A stretch of 25,464 nt of DNA from a bacterium (GCA_014384545.1 JACNFQ010000033.1:1-25464); one strand, 5' to 3'; positions 7,936 to 16,345 are shown, numbered from the stretch's first letter. Program-made: numbers and translations. Notes: generated by a model from the letters alone, not told the origin.

Positions 7936-8232
7936 TCAGTCCCACATGACCGTTGGCCCCTTCGGATCCACTTCCATCGTGCCGTTGCAGCGGGGACAGC
8001 GGCGAGATTCATCCCAGGGCGTGAGGTCGTTGCCTTCGCATCCGGGGCATTGATTCAACTTGTACGATGATATCTGAGCCGGATTGTGAGTTCCGACCAT
8101 GACATCCACCACCGCACGGCAAGTCTTGCAGATCATGGTCTCGGTCTGAGCGACGAATCCGCAGTCCGCACCCCCACTGACCTCGGCAGAGTAGCCACAG
8201 CCCGAGCAGCAAAAAGCGTAGTGCCTTCCCAT
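7936..8232 (-). CDS. Small zinc-ribbon protein with four CxxC knuckles
   Basis: This 98-residue protein has four CxxC pairs: C9/C12 (CSGCG), C35/C38 (CKTC), C62/C65 (CPGC) and C79/C82 (CPRC), enough for two zinc ribbons. The end, GTMEVDPKGPTVMWD, resembles the conserved tail of small uncharacterised zinc-ribbon proteins that I recall from bacterial genomes, so the C-terminus looks complete. No catalytic motif is visible. A regulatory or adaptor role in protein or nucleic-acid binding would be typical, but nothing here shows it. The start lies 1 nt after the stop of the upstream frame. There is no Shine-Dalgarno site; TATCCT ends 7 nt upstream. It could be translated by coupling or from its own leaderless transcript. 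Confidence 0.75.
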   Translation of the reverse strand: MGRHYAFCCSGCGYSAEVSGGADCGFVAQTETMICKTCRAVVDVMVGTHNPAQISSYKLNQCPGCEGNDLTPWDESRRCPRCNGTMEVDPKGPTVMWD

Positions 8233-8233
8233 G

Positions 8234-8683
8234 TTATAGAGGATAGCCCGGCAGAACCCGAACCCACCACCCCTCGTTTAGGAAACCGGGCACGGGGGAT
8301 TGGAGGTATTTGGCAAGGGTCTGGAGAAAATACCGAGCACCCCTCTCGTTATCATCGGCGCTTAGTGCTTGGCGTAACGCTTGTTCGGCAAGGGGTAACG
8401 AAACATCCCGATACCATTTCATACCATCTTGGAAAAACCCCGGCCCCAAGAGATGGCAGCGCTCTCCCTGAACCGAAATGATGACGAGTGGGATGTTCCC
8501 TGTCAGGCGTTTTTTGTGGAGTTTTTCCATCGCTTGCTTCGTTGTTGGATTGCCCTTGGCAACTAAGACCTCAAACGGCTTAGATGCGTTGCGACGAAAG
8601 ACGACAGTGTGCCCTTCCCAAGAAAGGGAATCAAATCCCTCTAGGAAAGTTTGGGAATCATCTAATGGAGCAGGGGTGTGCAT
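8234..8683 (-). CDS. Hypothetical protein, possible truncated N-terminus of an Eco57I/PglX-like enzyme
   Basis: The 149-residue frame is well formed, but the product looks incomplete. The segment FEVLVAKGNPTTKQAMEKLHKKR, continuing to NIPLVIISVQGERCHLLGP, and the end RGARYFLQTLAKYLQSPVPGFLNEG resemble, from memory, the N-terminal domain of large bacterial restriction-methyltransferase proteins. In those proteins a similar ALPGLRNEG-like motif precedes the methyltransferase domain. Here the chain stops 9 residues after that motif and no methyltransferase motif is visible downstream. It could be a relic of a defence gene whose remainder was deleted and replaced by the zinc-ribbon gene. Alternatively it is an independent small protein. 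The ATG has TATAAAAT ending 6 nt upstream and no Shine-Dalgarno site. The homology claim is tentative; that the frame is coding is more likely than not. Confidence 0.5.
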   Translation of the reverse strand: MHTPAPLDDSQTFLEGFDSLSWEGHTVVFRRNASKPFEVLVAKGNPTTKQAMEKLHKKRLTGNIPLVIISVQGERCHLLGPGFFQDGMKWYRDVSLPLAEQALRQALSADDNERGARYFLQTLAKYLQSPVPGFLNEGWWVRVLPGYPL

Positions 8684-8689
8684 TCTTCC

Positions 8690-8697
8690 ATTTTATA
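8690..8697 (-). promoter_or_regulatory. Candidate -10 element (TATAAAAT), leaderless spacing
   Basis: TATAAAAT on the minus strand ends 6 nt before the ATG at 8683. This places the expected transcription start at or next to the start codon. No convincing -35 was found. Confidence 0.5.
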
Positions 8698-8740
8698 GCG
8701 ATACGCCCGAAATGCTCACCCAAAGAGGGGAAGAGGGGTT

Positions 8741-8907
8741 TGTGTGGCGACCCTTCCACGGGTCGCCACGCGTCGTGGCGTGGACATGAGGGACGGAGGT
8801 CAGAGAAGGACGCTTGCGTCCGGCTCTGTGCCGGAGCACCCAACATCGTGGCTCGGAGACCCACAACCCCCGCCTAATAACGGAATTTGTGTGGGTGCGG
8901 GGGGGTT
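8741..8907. repeat. Dispersed intergenic repeat, copy 2, with nested hairpins
   Basis: The left module is a perfect 10-bp stem: GTGGCGACCC at 8744-8753 pairs with GGGTCGCCAC at 8760-8769 around a 6-nt loop. Its minus-strand reading corresponds to the GGCGACCCGTGGAA module found twice in copy 3. Smaller hairpins follow at 8809-8822 (GGACGC/GCGTCC) and near 8819-8834 (CCGGC/GCCGG). The right module at 8854-8880 matches 593-620 of copy 1 and pairs with the G-rich run at 8897-8907. The repeat ends at the stop codon of the 4Fe-4S gene (8906-8908), so it may serve as its transcription terminator. Confidence 0.7.
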
Positions 8908-9949
8908 AGGGGTCGGTGGCGAAGGCGGGGGGGTGCGTCCAGATCGCTTGGGGTTTGTGCCTAAACACCAGAAGATAGAGAAACGCTGTGGTGGTAATAA
9001 GTTGGCACGCTATCGGAAACCATCCGGGTAGCGTTGCCGTCATATCAACCAACATCCCATCCCCTGGGAATGGTCCATACCCAAATAGAGCAGGCAACCT
9101 AAACCAATAATAACAAGAGACAGCCGCTGCCCCAAAGAGGCGAATGAGGAAGGGGTGATCTTTTCGGGGTAGGACCTTTTGGAGAATAACAAAGAGGAGG
9201 AATGTAACCAGAAGCCCACCCAAAGGCCATGAATACGCCTCGGCAAGTTGCCCCAAGCCATCACGGAGCTTAGCTTGATCTTGGACTTGAAACCACCCAT
9301 ATACGAAGCCAGGGAACCCCCCCACCAGAAGCATCCCCGGGAAGACACGGCTAAGCGGAATCTCTACCGAAAGTGGGTGCCCATTGGGGATCGATTCGGG
9401 ACAGGGTTGGACACACTTCGTGCAACGATCACACTGGGCGTTGGGGGGCGAAAACAGAGGGGCTTGACCATAGAGTTTTTCGACGGGGTGAACGGGACAG
9501 ATGCCCGAGCACCATCCACTTTTTCCTTCAAAGAAGACGCCCATCAAGAAAGCGATTCCCGCCATAGAAAGGAGAAGCTTTGCTGTGGCAGGACCGTTTA
9601 GGTCAAAGATGACATGCCGAAGGGGGACGATAAGGAGAAGGAGGAGAACCCCCGTCGTTGCAAATACAGCCTGTGTAGCCACTGAGAGTTTGCGCCCCTT
9701 AGAAAACCCAAAGCGTCGGGGAATAAGAGAAGTCATGCCTAGAGGACAGATGTTCCGCCAGATACCAGGAGCCAAAACAAGTAGGGCAGGTGCTACAGGG
9801 ATGAGGACATTCCAAAAGGCATCAATCCCAATCTTGGGTTTCCAGAGCAAGGCACCAACGATCGCGACCCCCACCAGCCATACGACGGCTTGGAGAATTC
9901 GCCAACCGACTCTCTGTTTGGGTGTCAAGAGTCGTTCCTCTTTGTTCAA
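8906..9949 (-). CDS. Polytopic membrane 4Fe-4S protein (NapH/NosR/CcoG-like)
   Basis: From a TTG start the protein has 347 residues with about seven or eight membrane helices and one classical 4Fe-4S motif (C173, C176, C179, C183; CDRCTKCVQPCP). Two further cysteine motifs, WRNICPLG (C68) and GWCSGICPVHP (C147, C151), resemble the CP motifs of NapH/NosR-type membrane electron-transfer proteins. It likely moves electrons across or along the inner membrane, but partners are unknown. The TTG is chosen because TAAGGAGGG, containing the stop codon of the DUF1501 gene, lies 4-5 nt before it. A further ATG at 10024 would overlap DUF1501 by 65 nt without such a site. It is the last gene of the DUF1800-DUF1501 operon, and a repeat begins at its stop codon. 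Confidence 0.85.
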   Translation of the reverse strand: MNKEERLLTPKQRVGWRILQAVVWLVGVAIVGALLWKPKIGIDAFWNVLIPVAPALLVLAPGIWRNICPLGMTSLIPRRFGFSKGRKLSVATQAVFATTGVLLLLLIVPLRHVIFDLNGPATAKLLLSMAGIAFLMGVFFEGKSGWCSGICPVHPVEKLYGQAPLFSPPNAQCDRCTKCVQPCPESIPNGHPLSVEIPLSRVFPGMLLVGGFPGFVYGWFQVQDQAKLRDGLGQLAEAYSWPLGGLLVTFLLFVILQKVLPRKDHPFLIRLFGAAAVSCYYWFRLPALFGYGPFPGDGMLVDMTATLPGWFPIACQLITTTAFLYLLVFRHKPQAIWTHPPAFATDP

Positions 9950-9959
9950 GATTCCCTCC

Positions 9960-11255
9960 TTATGCTCTCCAAAGGCGCAGGGGGTCTCCCCTCCATTCAG
10001 GAAAGAGAGTTTGGCTATCTTCAATACCTAGGTGGCGATTGGCGACTTCAGAAAAAACCTCCCTAAAGTCGGTCGTTACAGGCAAGTCCCTGCCGTCCTC
10101 AAGATTGTCCTTATGGAGCGTAGGAACCGTTCCGTGAACCTGTCCTCCATCAACCCCATTACCCAAAAGGAAGAGACAGGATCCTCGGCCGTGGTCGGTG
10201 CCACCCGTCCCGTTTTCGGCTACGGTGCGTCCAAACTCGGTCATAGTCAGAACAACGACCTCATCACGCCTCCCAGCCATATCCGCCCAGAAAGCAGCGA
10301 TAGATTGAGCTAAATCCCCCCCGCGTTGGGCAAATGTCCCATTCGTTGTCCCTTGCTGAACATGGGTATCCCACCCCCCCGTTTCGGCGACTGCCACTTC
10401 GAGCCCTACACCCCCCTTGATAAGTTGAGCAATCTGCTTGAGAGCATTCCCCAATGGCGAGTTGGGGTAATCGGCACCCTCCACTGGTTGGTAGGGTTCG
10501 TGCCGTAGAGCATCTAATGCTTCCAAAGCCTCAAAAGTGCTTTCACCAGTCTCGCGCATGAGGTCTTGGCTGGTCTCAGCATATAGCGATTCGAAACTAC
10601 TACCCGACATCGCCCCCAAGTTCCCCAAACCAACACCTAGCCCGAAATCTGCAAGGTTGTTGATCGCTAGGGCGGATCTTTCTCCATACAAGGAGCGAGG
10701 AAGCCCGCCCCCCATAGAAACGGCTTGGAAAGGGGTTGCTTCATGCCCCAAGAGACCCACAGCCCTGTTTAGCCACCCATCGGGGGTTCCTTTGACTCCT
10801 GGGGTTCCCGTCTCCATATAATCTTGCGCGTCAAAGTGCGAACGCGTCGTATCGGGGCTTCCTACCCCATGGACGATGGCGAGTCGTCCTTCATCCCATG
10901 ATTCACGCAAGGGAGCAAACGAAGGGTGTAAGCCAAACCCTACCCCCAAATCGCCCACTTGACTCTCTGCACCTCTGGAAGCTGACATCCCCAAGCGAGG
11001 GCGGAGTTTGGAGAGATAAGGGTCGTCCAATGGGGGGACTGCCATGAGCCCATCCATCGCCCCCCTCTGAAAAATCGTAACGAGCGTCTTCTTCTTGCCA
11101 AAGGGTGCAACCTCTGCCGCACCTAGGGCGGTGCGACCCAAGAAGAGAGGGCTTCCACCCACCCCCAAAGAGAAAAGGGCAATCCCCCCCGCCTTTACGA
11201 ACGCGCGCCTTGTCAGGCGACCCTCTTGATTGTCATCCATCCTATGATTAGTCAT
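9960..11255 (-). CDS. DUF1501 protein with Tat signal
   Basis: The product is 431 residues from the ATG at 11255, which follows AAAGGAGG at good distance. An in-frame ATG 87 bp further upstream lacks support and lies inside the DUF1800 gene. Residues 14-24 (LTRRAFVKAGG) form a twin-arginine signal, followed by a hydrophobic stretch, so the folded protein should be exported. DUF1501 belongs to the alkaline phosphatase/sulfatase-like fold superfamily. Recognisable family segments are TLVTIFQRGAMDGL, SHFDAQDYMETG, AETGGWDTHVQQG and VVLTMTEFGRTVAENG. The biochemical role is unknown. DUF1501 is very often paired with DUF1800, as here, where only 2 nt separate the two genes. Confidence 0.93.
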   Translation of the reverse strand: MTNHRMDDNQEGRLTRRAFVKAGGIALFSLGVGGSPLFLGRTALGAAEVAPFGKKKTLVTIFQRGAMDGLMAVPPLDDPYLSKLRPRLGMSASRGAESQVGDLGVGFGLHPSFAPLRESWDEGRLAIVHGVGSPDTTRSHFDAQDYMETGTPGVKGTPDGWLNRAVGLLGHEATPFQAVSMGGGLPRSLYGERSALAINNLADFGLGVGLGNLGAMSGSSFESLYAETSQDLMRETGESTFEALEALDALRHEPYQPVEGADYPNSPLGNALKQIAQLIKGGVGLEVAVAETGGWDTHVQQGTTNGTFAQRGGDLAQSIAAFWADMAGRRDEVVVLTMTEFGRTVAENGTGGTDHGRGSCLFLLGNGVDGGQVHGTVPTLHKDNLEDGRDLPVTTDFREVFSEVANRHLGIEDSQTLFPEWRGDPLRLWRA

Positions 11256-11257
11256 CT

Positions 11258-13282
11258 TTACCTCCTTTGGAACTCGGGCGAACCCAGCAATACGCCCACA
11301 ACCTGGGCCAAGACCTTTGGATTGTTCACGGGGTGATCCCAATCTACCGTTTGCTCGTTCTCTCTCCTTTCGGACATCCCGCCACCCCTTGACATCCCTC
11401 CACCCATTGAACTCGTTCCACTTGCATAAGTGGAATCGGGTGTGGCACTCTCCACTTTTTGGGCGAAGTCTGGGTCGGCTACCACGGGCGCTAAAAGGGC
11501 TAAAGTATCGGTCAAATCACGCCCGTCCAAGATGTGCCCTGCATAAACCTCTAACGCATGCTCAATGCTCTCTGGTTCATGAAAAACACCCCCAAAGGTG
11601 TTCAGCCCCCTTAGATCAAATCGCACCCCACGAATACGCCCCATTGCTAGATTCAACCCAAAGTTCATCCGTGAAAGCAACGAACCGGCATTGACCCAAG
11701 CGTCTGCCCTGTCGGGATACCCTGTTGGAGCTTCGTATCTGTAGAGGGGCTGTCCCATTCTCTCCACCCATTGAAGAGACGCACGGGGGAGTGTCATTTG
11801 CACATCAAGAGCCCTGAGTGCAGAAGCGACAACCTCGAAAGGAGACTTGATCTTAGAGCGCACCGAACTTACCGACCAAAACTCGTCGCTCCAAAAAAGC
11901 ACCTTCATGACTTCTCTTAGGTCTCCGCCTGTTTCTGAGAATCGAGTTGCCATCGCATCAACCAAACGATCGGATGGTGTGTCAGAAACGAACCGAATAG
12001 CGAGCTTCTTAGAGATAAAACGAGCCGTCCATGGGCTACTTACCAATAGATCCATGACCCGTTCGCCCTCTTCTACACCGCCACCCGCAGGAAAGGTATT
12101 GCCCATAATCAACTTGCCATCCGCATCATGCATGTCCGCACGGAAAAGAAACCCCTCTTGGGCAACGAATCCCAAAGATTCTGCTTGTTCTAGAGTTGCT
12201 GAAAGCTCTGGGTGGTCATCTCTTTCCATCATCCCGCCCATATCTTCCCCCATCATCCCGCCCATCTGGCGGTCGTCGTTCATCTCTCCCATTCCTAACC
12301 GAGAAGCGACTTCGGGGGGGAGAAAAGTCCACCCTGTAAATGCCCTTGCAACCTCTTCTACATCCCCTTGGGAATACCCCAATGGCTGATTGAATGCTTC
12401 TACACCCAATGTGTGGAGTTCCATGATTTCCCGAGCGTAGTTCTCGTTGAGCCCCCTCCTGCCCCTGCCCATCCCCCTAGGCATATCTCTTTGAGAACGG
12501 CCACTTTCTGCCAACGCCATCTGGGCTGTAGTATGAGCCCCCTGCTCTGCATTCGACATCGCATTATCTAAGTAAAGCAACATCGCTGGGTGCTTCGCTG
12601 TTGCACCCAACATCTCGCGGAAGTTCCCCAATACATAGGGACGAATCGCTTCTAACTCGTAGTTCACTACATAGGGTCGTGCTTGGTTCTTTGAGACAGT
12701 GATGTTGAAATGGTTGAACCAAAAATCAGCCAAGACCTCCTCTAACTGGTTCTCTGAATAGACCGCACGCACCAACTTATGAGCCATCAACTCGCCCGTG
12801 AGTTCGTTTTGCGAGCGAATACCATATGTCTCCATATACTCTGCACGAATCTGGTTGATTTCTTGATTAGTAAGGTCATCTTGCTCGGCTTGGGTGATGA
12901 TGCCGTTCTGGCGTGCCCAAGCCAATGCCCGATTCGTTACCACCCCGGGATTGGGGTAGGTGCGGGTTATCTCTACAATGGAAAGATCTAGGGTGCGGAA
13001 GGGCTCAAGAGCGTCCTCCAGTTCCCCATCAGGAATCTCACCCCCCAATTGGGCTTCGAACCAAGCTTCTGGCCCCATTGCCAAGACTGTAGCAATATCC
13101 CCTGGGCGGGGTCCGAACGCAAACCGATCCAGTAAATGACGGGCAGTTTCCTCTTCTGTTAGCCCACTGGTCTCCCACGGGTATGGACTCGTTTCTGGTG
13201 TTTGAACCTGAATCGAAACCCCACGGCTGCCCCCTGCTGCTAAGAGTGTGGCAACTGTCGCCATCCAAAAGATCTTCTTCAT
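11258..13282 (-). CDS. DUF1800 exported protein with Met-rich inserts
   Basis: This 674-residue protein has an N-terminal signal (MKKIFWMATVATLLAAGGS). It shows typical DUF1800 segments: ARHLLDRFAFGPRPGD near 47-62, VLADFWFNHFNITVSK near 183-198, HPAMLLYLDN near 231-240, NENYAREIMELHTLGV near 279-294 and EVARAFTGWTF near 310-320. The family has no established biochemical function and usually accompanies DUF1501. Two low-complexity Met-rich segments stand out: residues 331-352 with eight Met (GMGEMNDDRQMGGMMG and following), and 626-636 (MGGGMSRGGGM). These resemble copper-binding Met motifs and recall the MGGGDES units of CusB. AAGGAG precedes the ATG. It is the first gene of the minus-strand operon and diverges from the EF-hand operon. 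Confidence 0.92.
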   Translation of the reverse strand: MKKIFWMATVATLLAAGGSRGVSIQVQTPETSPYPWETSGLTEEETARHLLDRFAFGPRPGDIATVLAMGPEAWFEAQLGGEIPDGELEDALEPFRTLDLSIVEITRTYPNPGVVTNRALAWARQNGIITQAEQDDLTNQEINQIRAEYMETYGIRSQNELTGELMAHKLVRAVYSENQLEEVLADFWFNHFNITVSKNQARPYVVNYELEAIRPYVLGNFREMLGATAKHPAMLLYLDNAMSNAEQGAHTTAQMALAESGRSQRDMPRGMGRGRRGLNENYAREIMELHTLGVEAFNQPLGYSQGDVEEVARAFTGWTFLPPEVASRLGMGEMNDDRQMGGMMGEDMGGMMERDDHPELSATLEQAESLGFVAQEGFLFRADMHDADGKLIMGNTFPAGGGVEEGERVMDLLVSSPWTARFISKKLAIRFVSDTPSDRLVDAMATRFSETGGDLREVMKVLFWSDEFWSVSSVRSKIKSPFEVVASALRALDVQMTLPRASLQWVERMGQPLYRYEAPTGYPDRADAWVNAGSLLSRMNFGLNLAMGRIRGVRFDLRGLNTFGGVFHEPESIEHALEVYAGHILDGRDLTDTLALLAPVVADPDFAQKVESATPDSTYASGTSSMGGGMSRGGGMSERRENEQTVDWDHPVNNPKVLAQVVGVLLGSPEFQRR

Positions 13283-13484
13283 TCTCTGTTTCTCCTTTTC
13301 TTGTTCAAACCTACTCTATACCCGAATCAGGCAACTCTGTTTCCCGATAGGTGAGTCTACCAAGACTTACCCACCCTCACCAACGGAACTTTTCCATCGT
13401 AGGGGTGATAATGGGGTTGAGAGACGAATAGAACAACAAGCGAACAGACTCGTTTTTCAGATTTGGTATTGGAGGTTTGTGATT
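13283..13484. promoter_or_regulatory. Divergent intergenic region between the DUF1800 and EF-hand operons
   Basis: These 202 bp separate two divergent start codons and must hold both promoters. I found no convincing -35/-10 pair or palindromic operator. TATAGA at 13315-13320 (minus) is a possible -10, but no -35 fits it. Both flanking genes have Shine-Dalgarno sites, unlike most first genes here. Confidence 0.4.
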
Positions 13485-15026
13485 ATGTATCAATACAATA
13501 AAAAAGGTTTTGGCGTCCTATTGGGGCTTTTCTTTCTGCTGGGTGTCCTACTCCCTGCCCAAGGAGGGCAACGGGGAGAGAAGAAGAGCGTTTCGTCTTG
13601 GATCAAGAAGAACGACACCAACGAGGACGGCAAAGTCTGTCCTGATGAATCCGACTTGCCTGCCGAGATCTTTGATCGGCTGGATCAAGACGGTGACGGC
13701 TGTTTCAATGCCGAAGAGGCAGGAGCTTCCAAAGGCGGCCCCCAAAGAGATAGACAAAGGAACATGCTCTCTGGGTTAGACAAGGATGGCGACGGTAAAG
13801 TCTGTTTGGAGGACTTACCCAATGACCGGCCCGAAATGGTTGAACGAGGGAAAGAGATGCTTGCTCGACACGACAAGGATGGCGATGGATGTTTGTCGGG
13901 GGATGAGATACCCCAGGGTGGCTCCAATCCGGGTGGGAATCGGAACCTATGGTCCATGCTCGTTCCCCTAGATAGGAACGGAGATGGACTTGTTTGTCGG
14001 GATGAAGTCCCCCTCTATGACATGCGCGCAACGGGGCGCATCGGTGAACTCTATATTGAATATTTGGATGTGGGCGATATCAATAACGACAACTGCTTGG
14101 AAGAGAGTGAAGTCAACATCCCCTTAGAAGAAAGGGCGCAGTGGGAACATCTTAGCCGAATGGACATGAATGGAGATGGTTTGGTATGTACCGATGAGAT
14201 GCCCCTTACAGACAGAGGCTCGGAAAACCCCCAATCTCTCATACAAAGACTTGATAAGAATGGAGACGGGTGTCTCTCCGAAGATGAAGCCGCCCTACCC
14301 CCTACACCCCAAAGTCCGTGGGCAAGAATCTCCACCATGGACCTCAATGGAGATGGGCTCGTATGTAGGGACGAAGTGCCTGATGTTCTCTTTGGCGAGG
14401 GGGGTCGGTTTGGGAGGGGGCAAGATGCCCCCCCAAGATCCGCAGACCAAGGAAGACGGGGCGAAGGGCAAGGGAGAGGGTCGTTTGGGCGGCCACCAGA
14501 ACCCCCCTCCCCTGAAATGGAGTTCAACGCGATGTTGCGGTCTTTTGATCACGATGGCGACCGATGTCTCTCCGAAAGTGAGATTCCCCAAGGTCCAGTA
14601 GGTGGAGGTATCAGTTGGTCTCACTTTGAGAGGATGGACACGAACAAAGATGGGCTCGTTTGTATGGATGAGTGGGCGGCAATCTCTGATGGGTTTCAAG
14701 GTCGCCCCCAGCAAGAAGGTAGGGGGGGACTCCAAGGGAACCCTCAGGGTGGAAGACCTGAAAGAGGAAGGAGGCCTGATTTTGGACAGATTCTAGAGAA
14801 GTTGGACTTGAATGGCGACCGTTGTATTGAGGAATCGGAAATCCCCACCCCACCCCAACAGGGGCAGGGAAACAGGAAGCCAAGAGGCGCTAACTTTGTG
14901 GAGAGGTTTGATGCGAATGGGGACGGTGCCGTTAGCCCCGACGAGTTTGATGGTCCAGAAGATGTCTTTGCCAAACTTGATCAAAACGGCGATGGTCTCA
15001 TTGATCACGCAGATCTTGACCACTAG
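13485..15026 (+). CDS. Exported EF-hand repeat protein with Cys-paired calcium loops
   Basis: The ATG at 13485 follows GGAGG by 9 nt and opens a signal peptide (MYQYNKKGFGVLLGLFFLLGV), so the longer upstream frame is not used. The 513-residue product holds 14 EF-hand loops, including DTNEDGKVCPDE, DQDGDGCFNAEE, DRNGDGLVCRDE, DKNGDGCLSEDE and DANGDGAVSPDE. Nearly all keep Asp1, Asp/Asn3, Asp5 and Glu12, so calcium binding is very likely. All 12 cysteines (52, 73, 107, 136, 171, 204, 235, 263, 294, 361, 393, 447) sit in loops, alternating between loop positions 9 and 7. The last two loops have none. Gly/Pro/Arg/Gln-rich linkers separate pairs at about 301-345 and 401-433. It is likely periplasmic or secreted. 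No enzymatic domain is seen. Confidence 0.9.
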   Translation: MYQYNKKGFGVLLGLFFLLGVLLPAQGGQRGEKKSVSSWIKKNDTNEDGKVCPDESDLPAEIFDRLDQDGDGCFNAEEAGASKGGPQRDRQRNMLSGLDKDGDGKVCLEDLPNDRPEMVERGKEMLARHDKDGDGCLSGDEIPQGGSNPGGNRNLWSMLVPLDRNGDGLVCRDEVPLYDMRATGRIGELYIEYLDVGDINNDNCLEESEVNIPLEERAQWEHLSRMDMNGDGLVCTDEMPLTDRGSENPQSLIQRLDKNGDGCLSEDEAALPPTPQSPWARISTMDLNGDGLVCRDEVPDVLFGEGGRFGRGQDAPPRSADQGRRGEGQGRGSFGRPPEPPSPEMEFNAMLRSFDHDGDRCLSESEIPQGPVGGGISWSHFERMDTNKDGLVCMDEWAAISDGFQGRPQQEGRGGLQGNPQGGRPERGRRPDFGQILEKLDLNGDRCIEESEIPTPPQQGQGNRKPRGANFVERFDANGDGAVSPDEFDGPEDVFAKLDQNGDGLIDHADLDH

Positions 15027-15067
15027 TCTGGTGCGTTTGAGTTTCGAAGGCGTAAGATAGGGGGTGT

Positions 15068-16345
15068 ATGTCAACGAGCGTTTTTTCGAAGCTAACATTC
15101 GTGGTTCTCTTGATCGTTTCGTTCTGGGTAGGACGACTCTGGGAACAACGCCATTCCCCTTCCATTTCAACAACGACCAGCACCACCCAACCGATCAACC
15201 CTGTTGCCCTCCCCTCTGTTCAATCAGAATCTGTTCCCCTTGAAGTCCTTACCTTAGTAGAGACGCCCCCTATTGAAGAGAAGCCCCAGAAAGAGTGCTA
15301 CCCCCCACCCCCAGCTCCCGGAGACTGGGCATGGAATCAATTTGTCCTACTGGACAGGAATGGGGATTGTGTCGTTACCTTAGACGAACACCTTGATCAC
15401 ATCGAGTTTGCTCGCTTGGATCGGGACGAAAATGGATCGGTCTCTCTGGTTGAAGTGGAGTTTGAAGTTTTCGTCACCCATATTGATCACAACCTAGATG
15501 ATGAGGTGAGTTCTGGTGAGTTGGGGACCAGTTGGCAACCCGCTGATGCCGCAGCCTTTGTAGCCGTTGTTGATATTGACTTGGATGGGCGTATTTCCTT
15601 TGATGAATATCGGTTTCGGTTGGAGATACTTAGAGAGGGCGATTCCAGATATTGGACCTTGGCACATGCTCAAGAGGACGTCTTTTTTGAACGGCACGGT
15701 TTGGGCAACCAAGGGGTTCACGTGGCTCAGATCCGCTTTTCCCTAGCCTCTTCGTTGGATAGTGATGGGAATGGTGTCCTTTCGAGACATGAGTACCGCG
15801 GACGCCTTGCTCAGTCGTGGGACATTGCTGAGCCCCTACGCACCCTTGATAGATGGATGGCAAGGGATGAGTTTTTGGAGGCTGGGGTTGGGGGTTGGAT
15901 CTTTATCCCTATGGACAGGAATGGAGATGGTGGTGTAGAGAGGAGTGAAGTAAGAGACTACATTGCACGGAAAATATCTGGTCATGGGAAACTTCCCGAA
16001 GTGGGGCTTTTTCTGTTGTTTGATAGTAACCACTCGGGATTCTTGGAGTTTGAAGAGTTCCAACCCGATTCTCTGGATTGGTTGTTGGGCTTTGATGTGG
16101 ATGGGAATGGCATACTAAGTTGGGGCGAGTCGGAACTCTTCTTGACCCCTTGGGCACGAAAAGATGCCATAGAATGGGGTAAGGACTTTGGTTCATTTTT
16201 CCCCTCTCTGGACGGGGATGGAAATGGAACGCTCTCACGGATTGAATCGGGGCTGAACAATCCTTTCTTTGACAGCGTGGACGAAAATGAAGATGGTGAA
16301 CTCTCGCTTAGTGAAATAGCGGCAGCAAACAAGAACGATTACTAG
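15068..16345 (+). CDS. Membrane-anchored EF-hand protein, paralog A
   Basis: The 425-residue protein has an N-terminal hydrophobic segment (residues about 8-22) that may be a signal anchor or uncleaved signal. A Thr/Ser/Pro-rich linker to about residue 75 follows, then roughly ten EF-hand loops, starting at about 96, 118, 140, 169, 231, 283, 319, 343, 382 and 405. The only two cysteines are C77, in CYPPPPAPGD, and C101, at loop position 6 of DRNGDCVVTLDE, where Gly is normally found. The downstream neighbour has the same architecture and cysteine pair, so the two are tandem paralogs. It starts 41 nt after the first EF-hand gene with an AGGGGG stretch before the ATG, so the genes are probably cotranscribed. 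A calcium-responsive or structural role outside the cytoplasm is inferred. Confidence 0.88.
   Translation: MSTSVFSKLTFVVLLIVSFWVGRLWEQRHSPSISTTTSTTQPINPVALPSVQSESVPLEVLTLVETPPIEEKPQKECYPPPPAPGDWAWNQFVLLDRNGDCVVTLDEHLDHIEFARLDRDENGSVSLVEVEFEVFVTHIDHNLDDEVSSGELGTSWQPADAAAFVAVVDIDLDGRISFDEYRFRLEILREGDSRYWTLAHAQEDVFFERHGLGNQGVHVAQIRFSLASSLDSDGNGVLSRHEYRGRLAQSWDIAEPLRTLDRWMARDEFLEAGVGGWIFIPMDRNGDGGVERSEVRDYIARKISGHGKLPEVGLFLLFDSNHSGFLEFEEFQPDSLDWLLGFDVDGNGILSWGESELFLTPWARKDAIEWGKDFGSFFPSLDGDGNGTLSRIESGLNNPFFDSVDENEDGELSLSEIAAANKNDY

Noticed and set aside
7741-8070. Plus-strand open frame of 109 residues, and overlapping frames on both strands
   Set aside because: Arg/Pro-rich without a domain; part covers the cusA fragment and part is antisense to the zinc-ribbon gene.
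9950-10024. ATG start of the 4Fe-4S protein at 10024
   Set aside because: It would overlap the DUF1501 gene by 65 nt with no ribosome-binding site, whereas the TTG at 9949 follows AAGGAGGG.
13248-13484. N-terminal extension of the first EF-hand protein
   Set aside because: The extension would bury the signal peptide; GGAGG and the signal peptide support the ATG at 13485.
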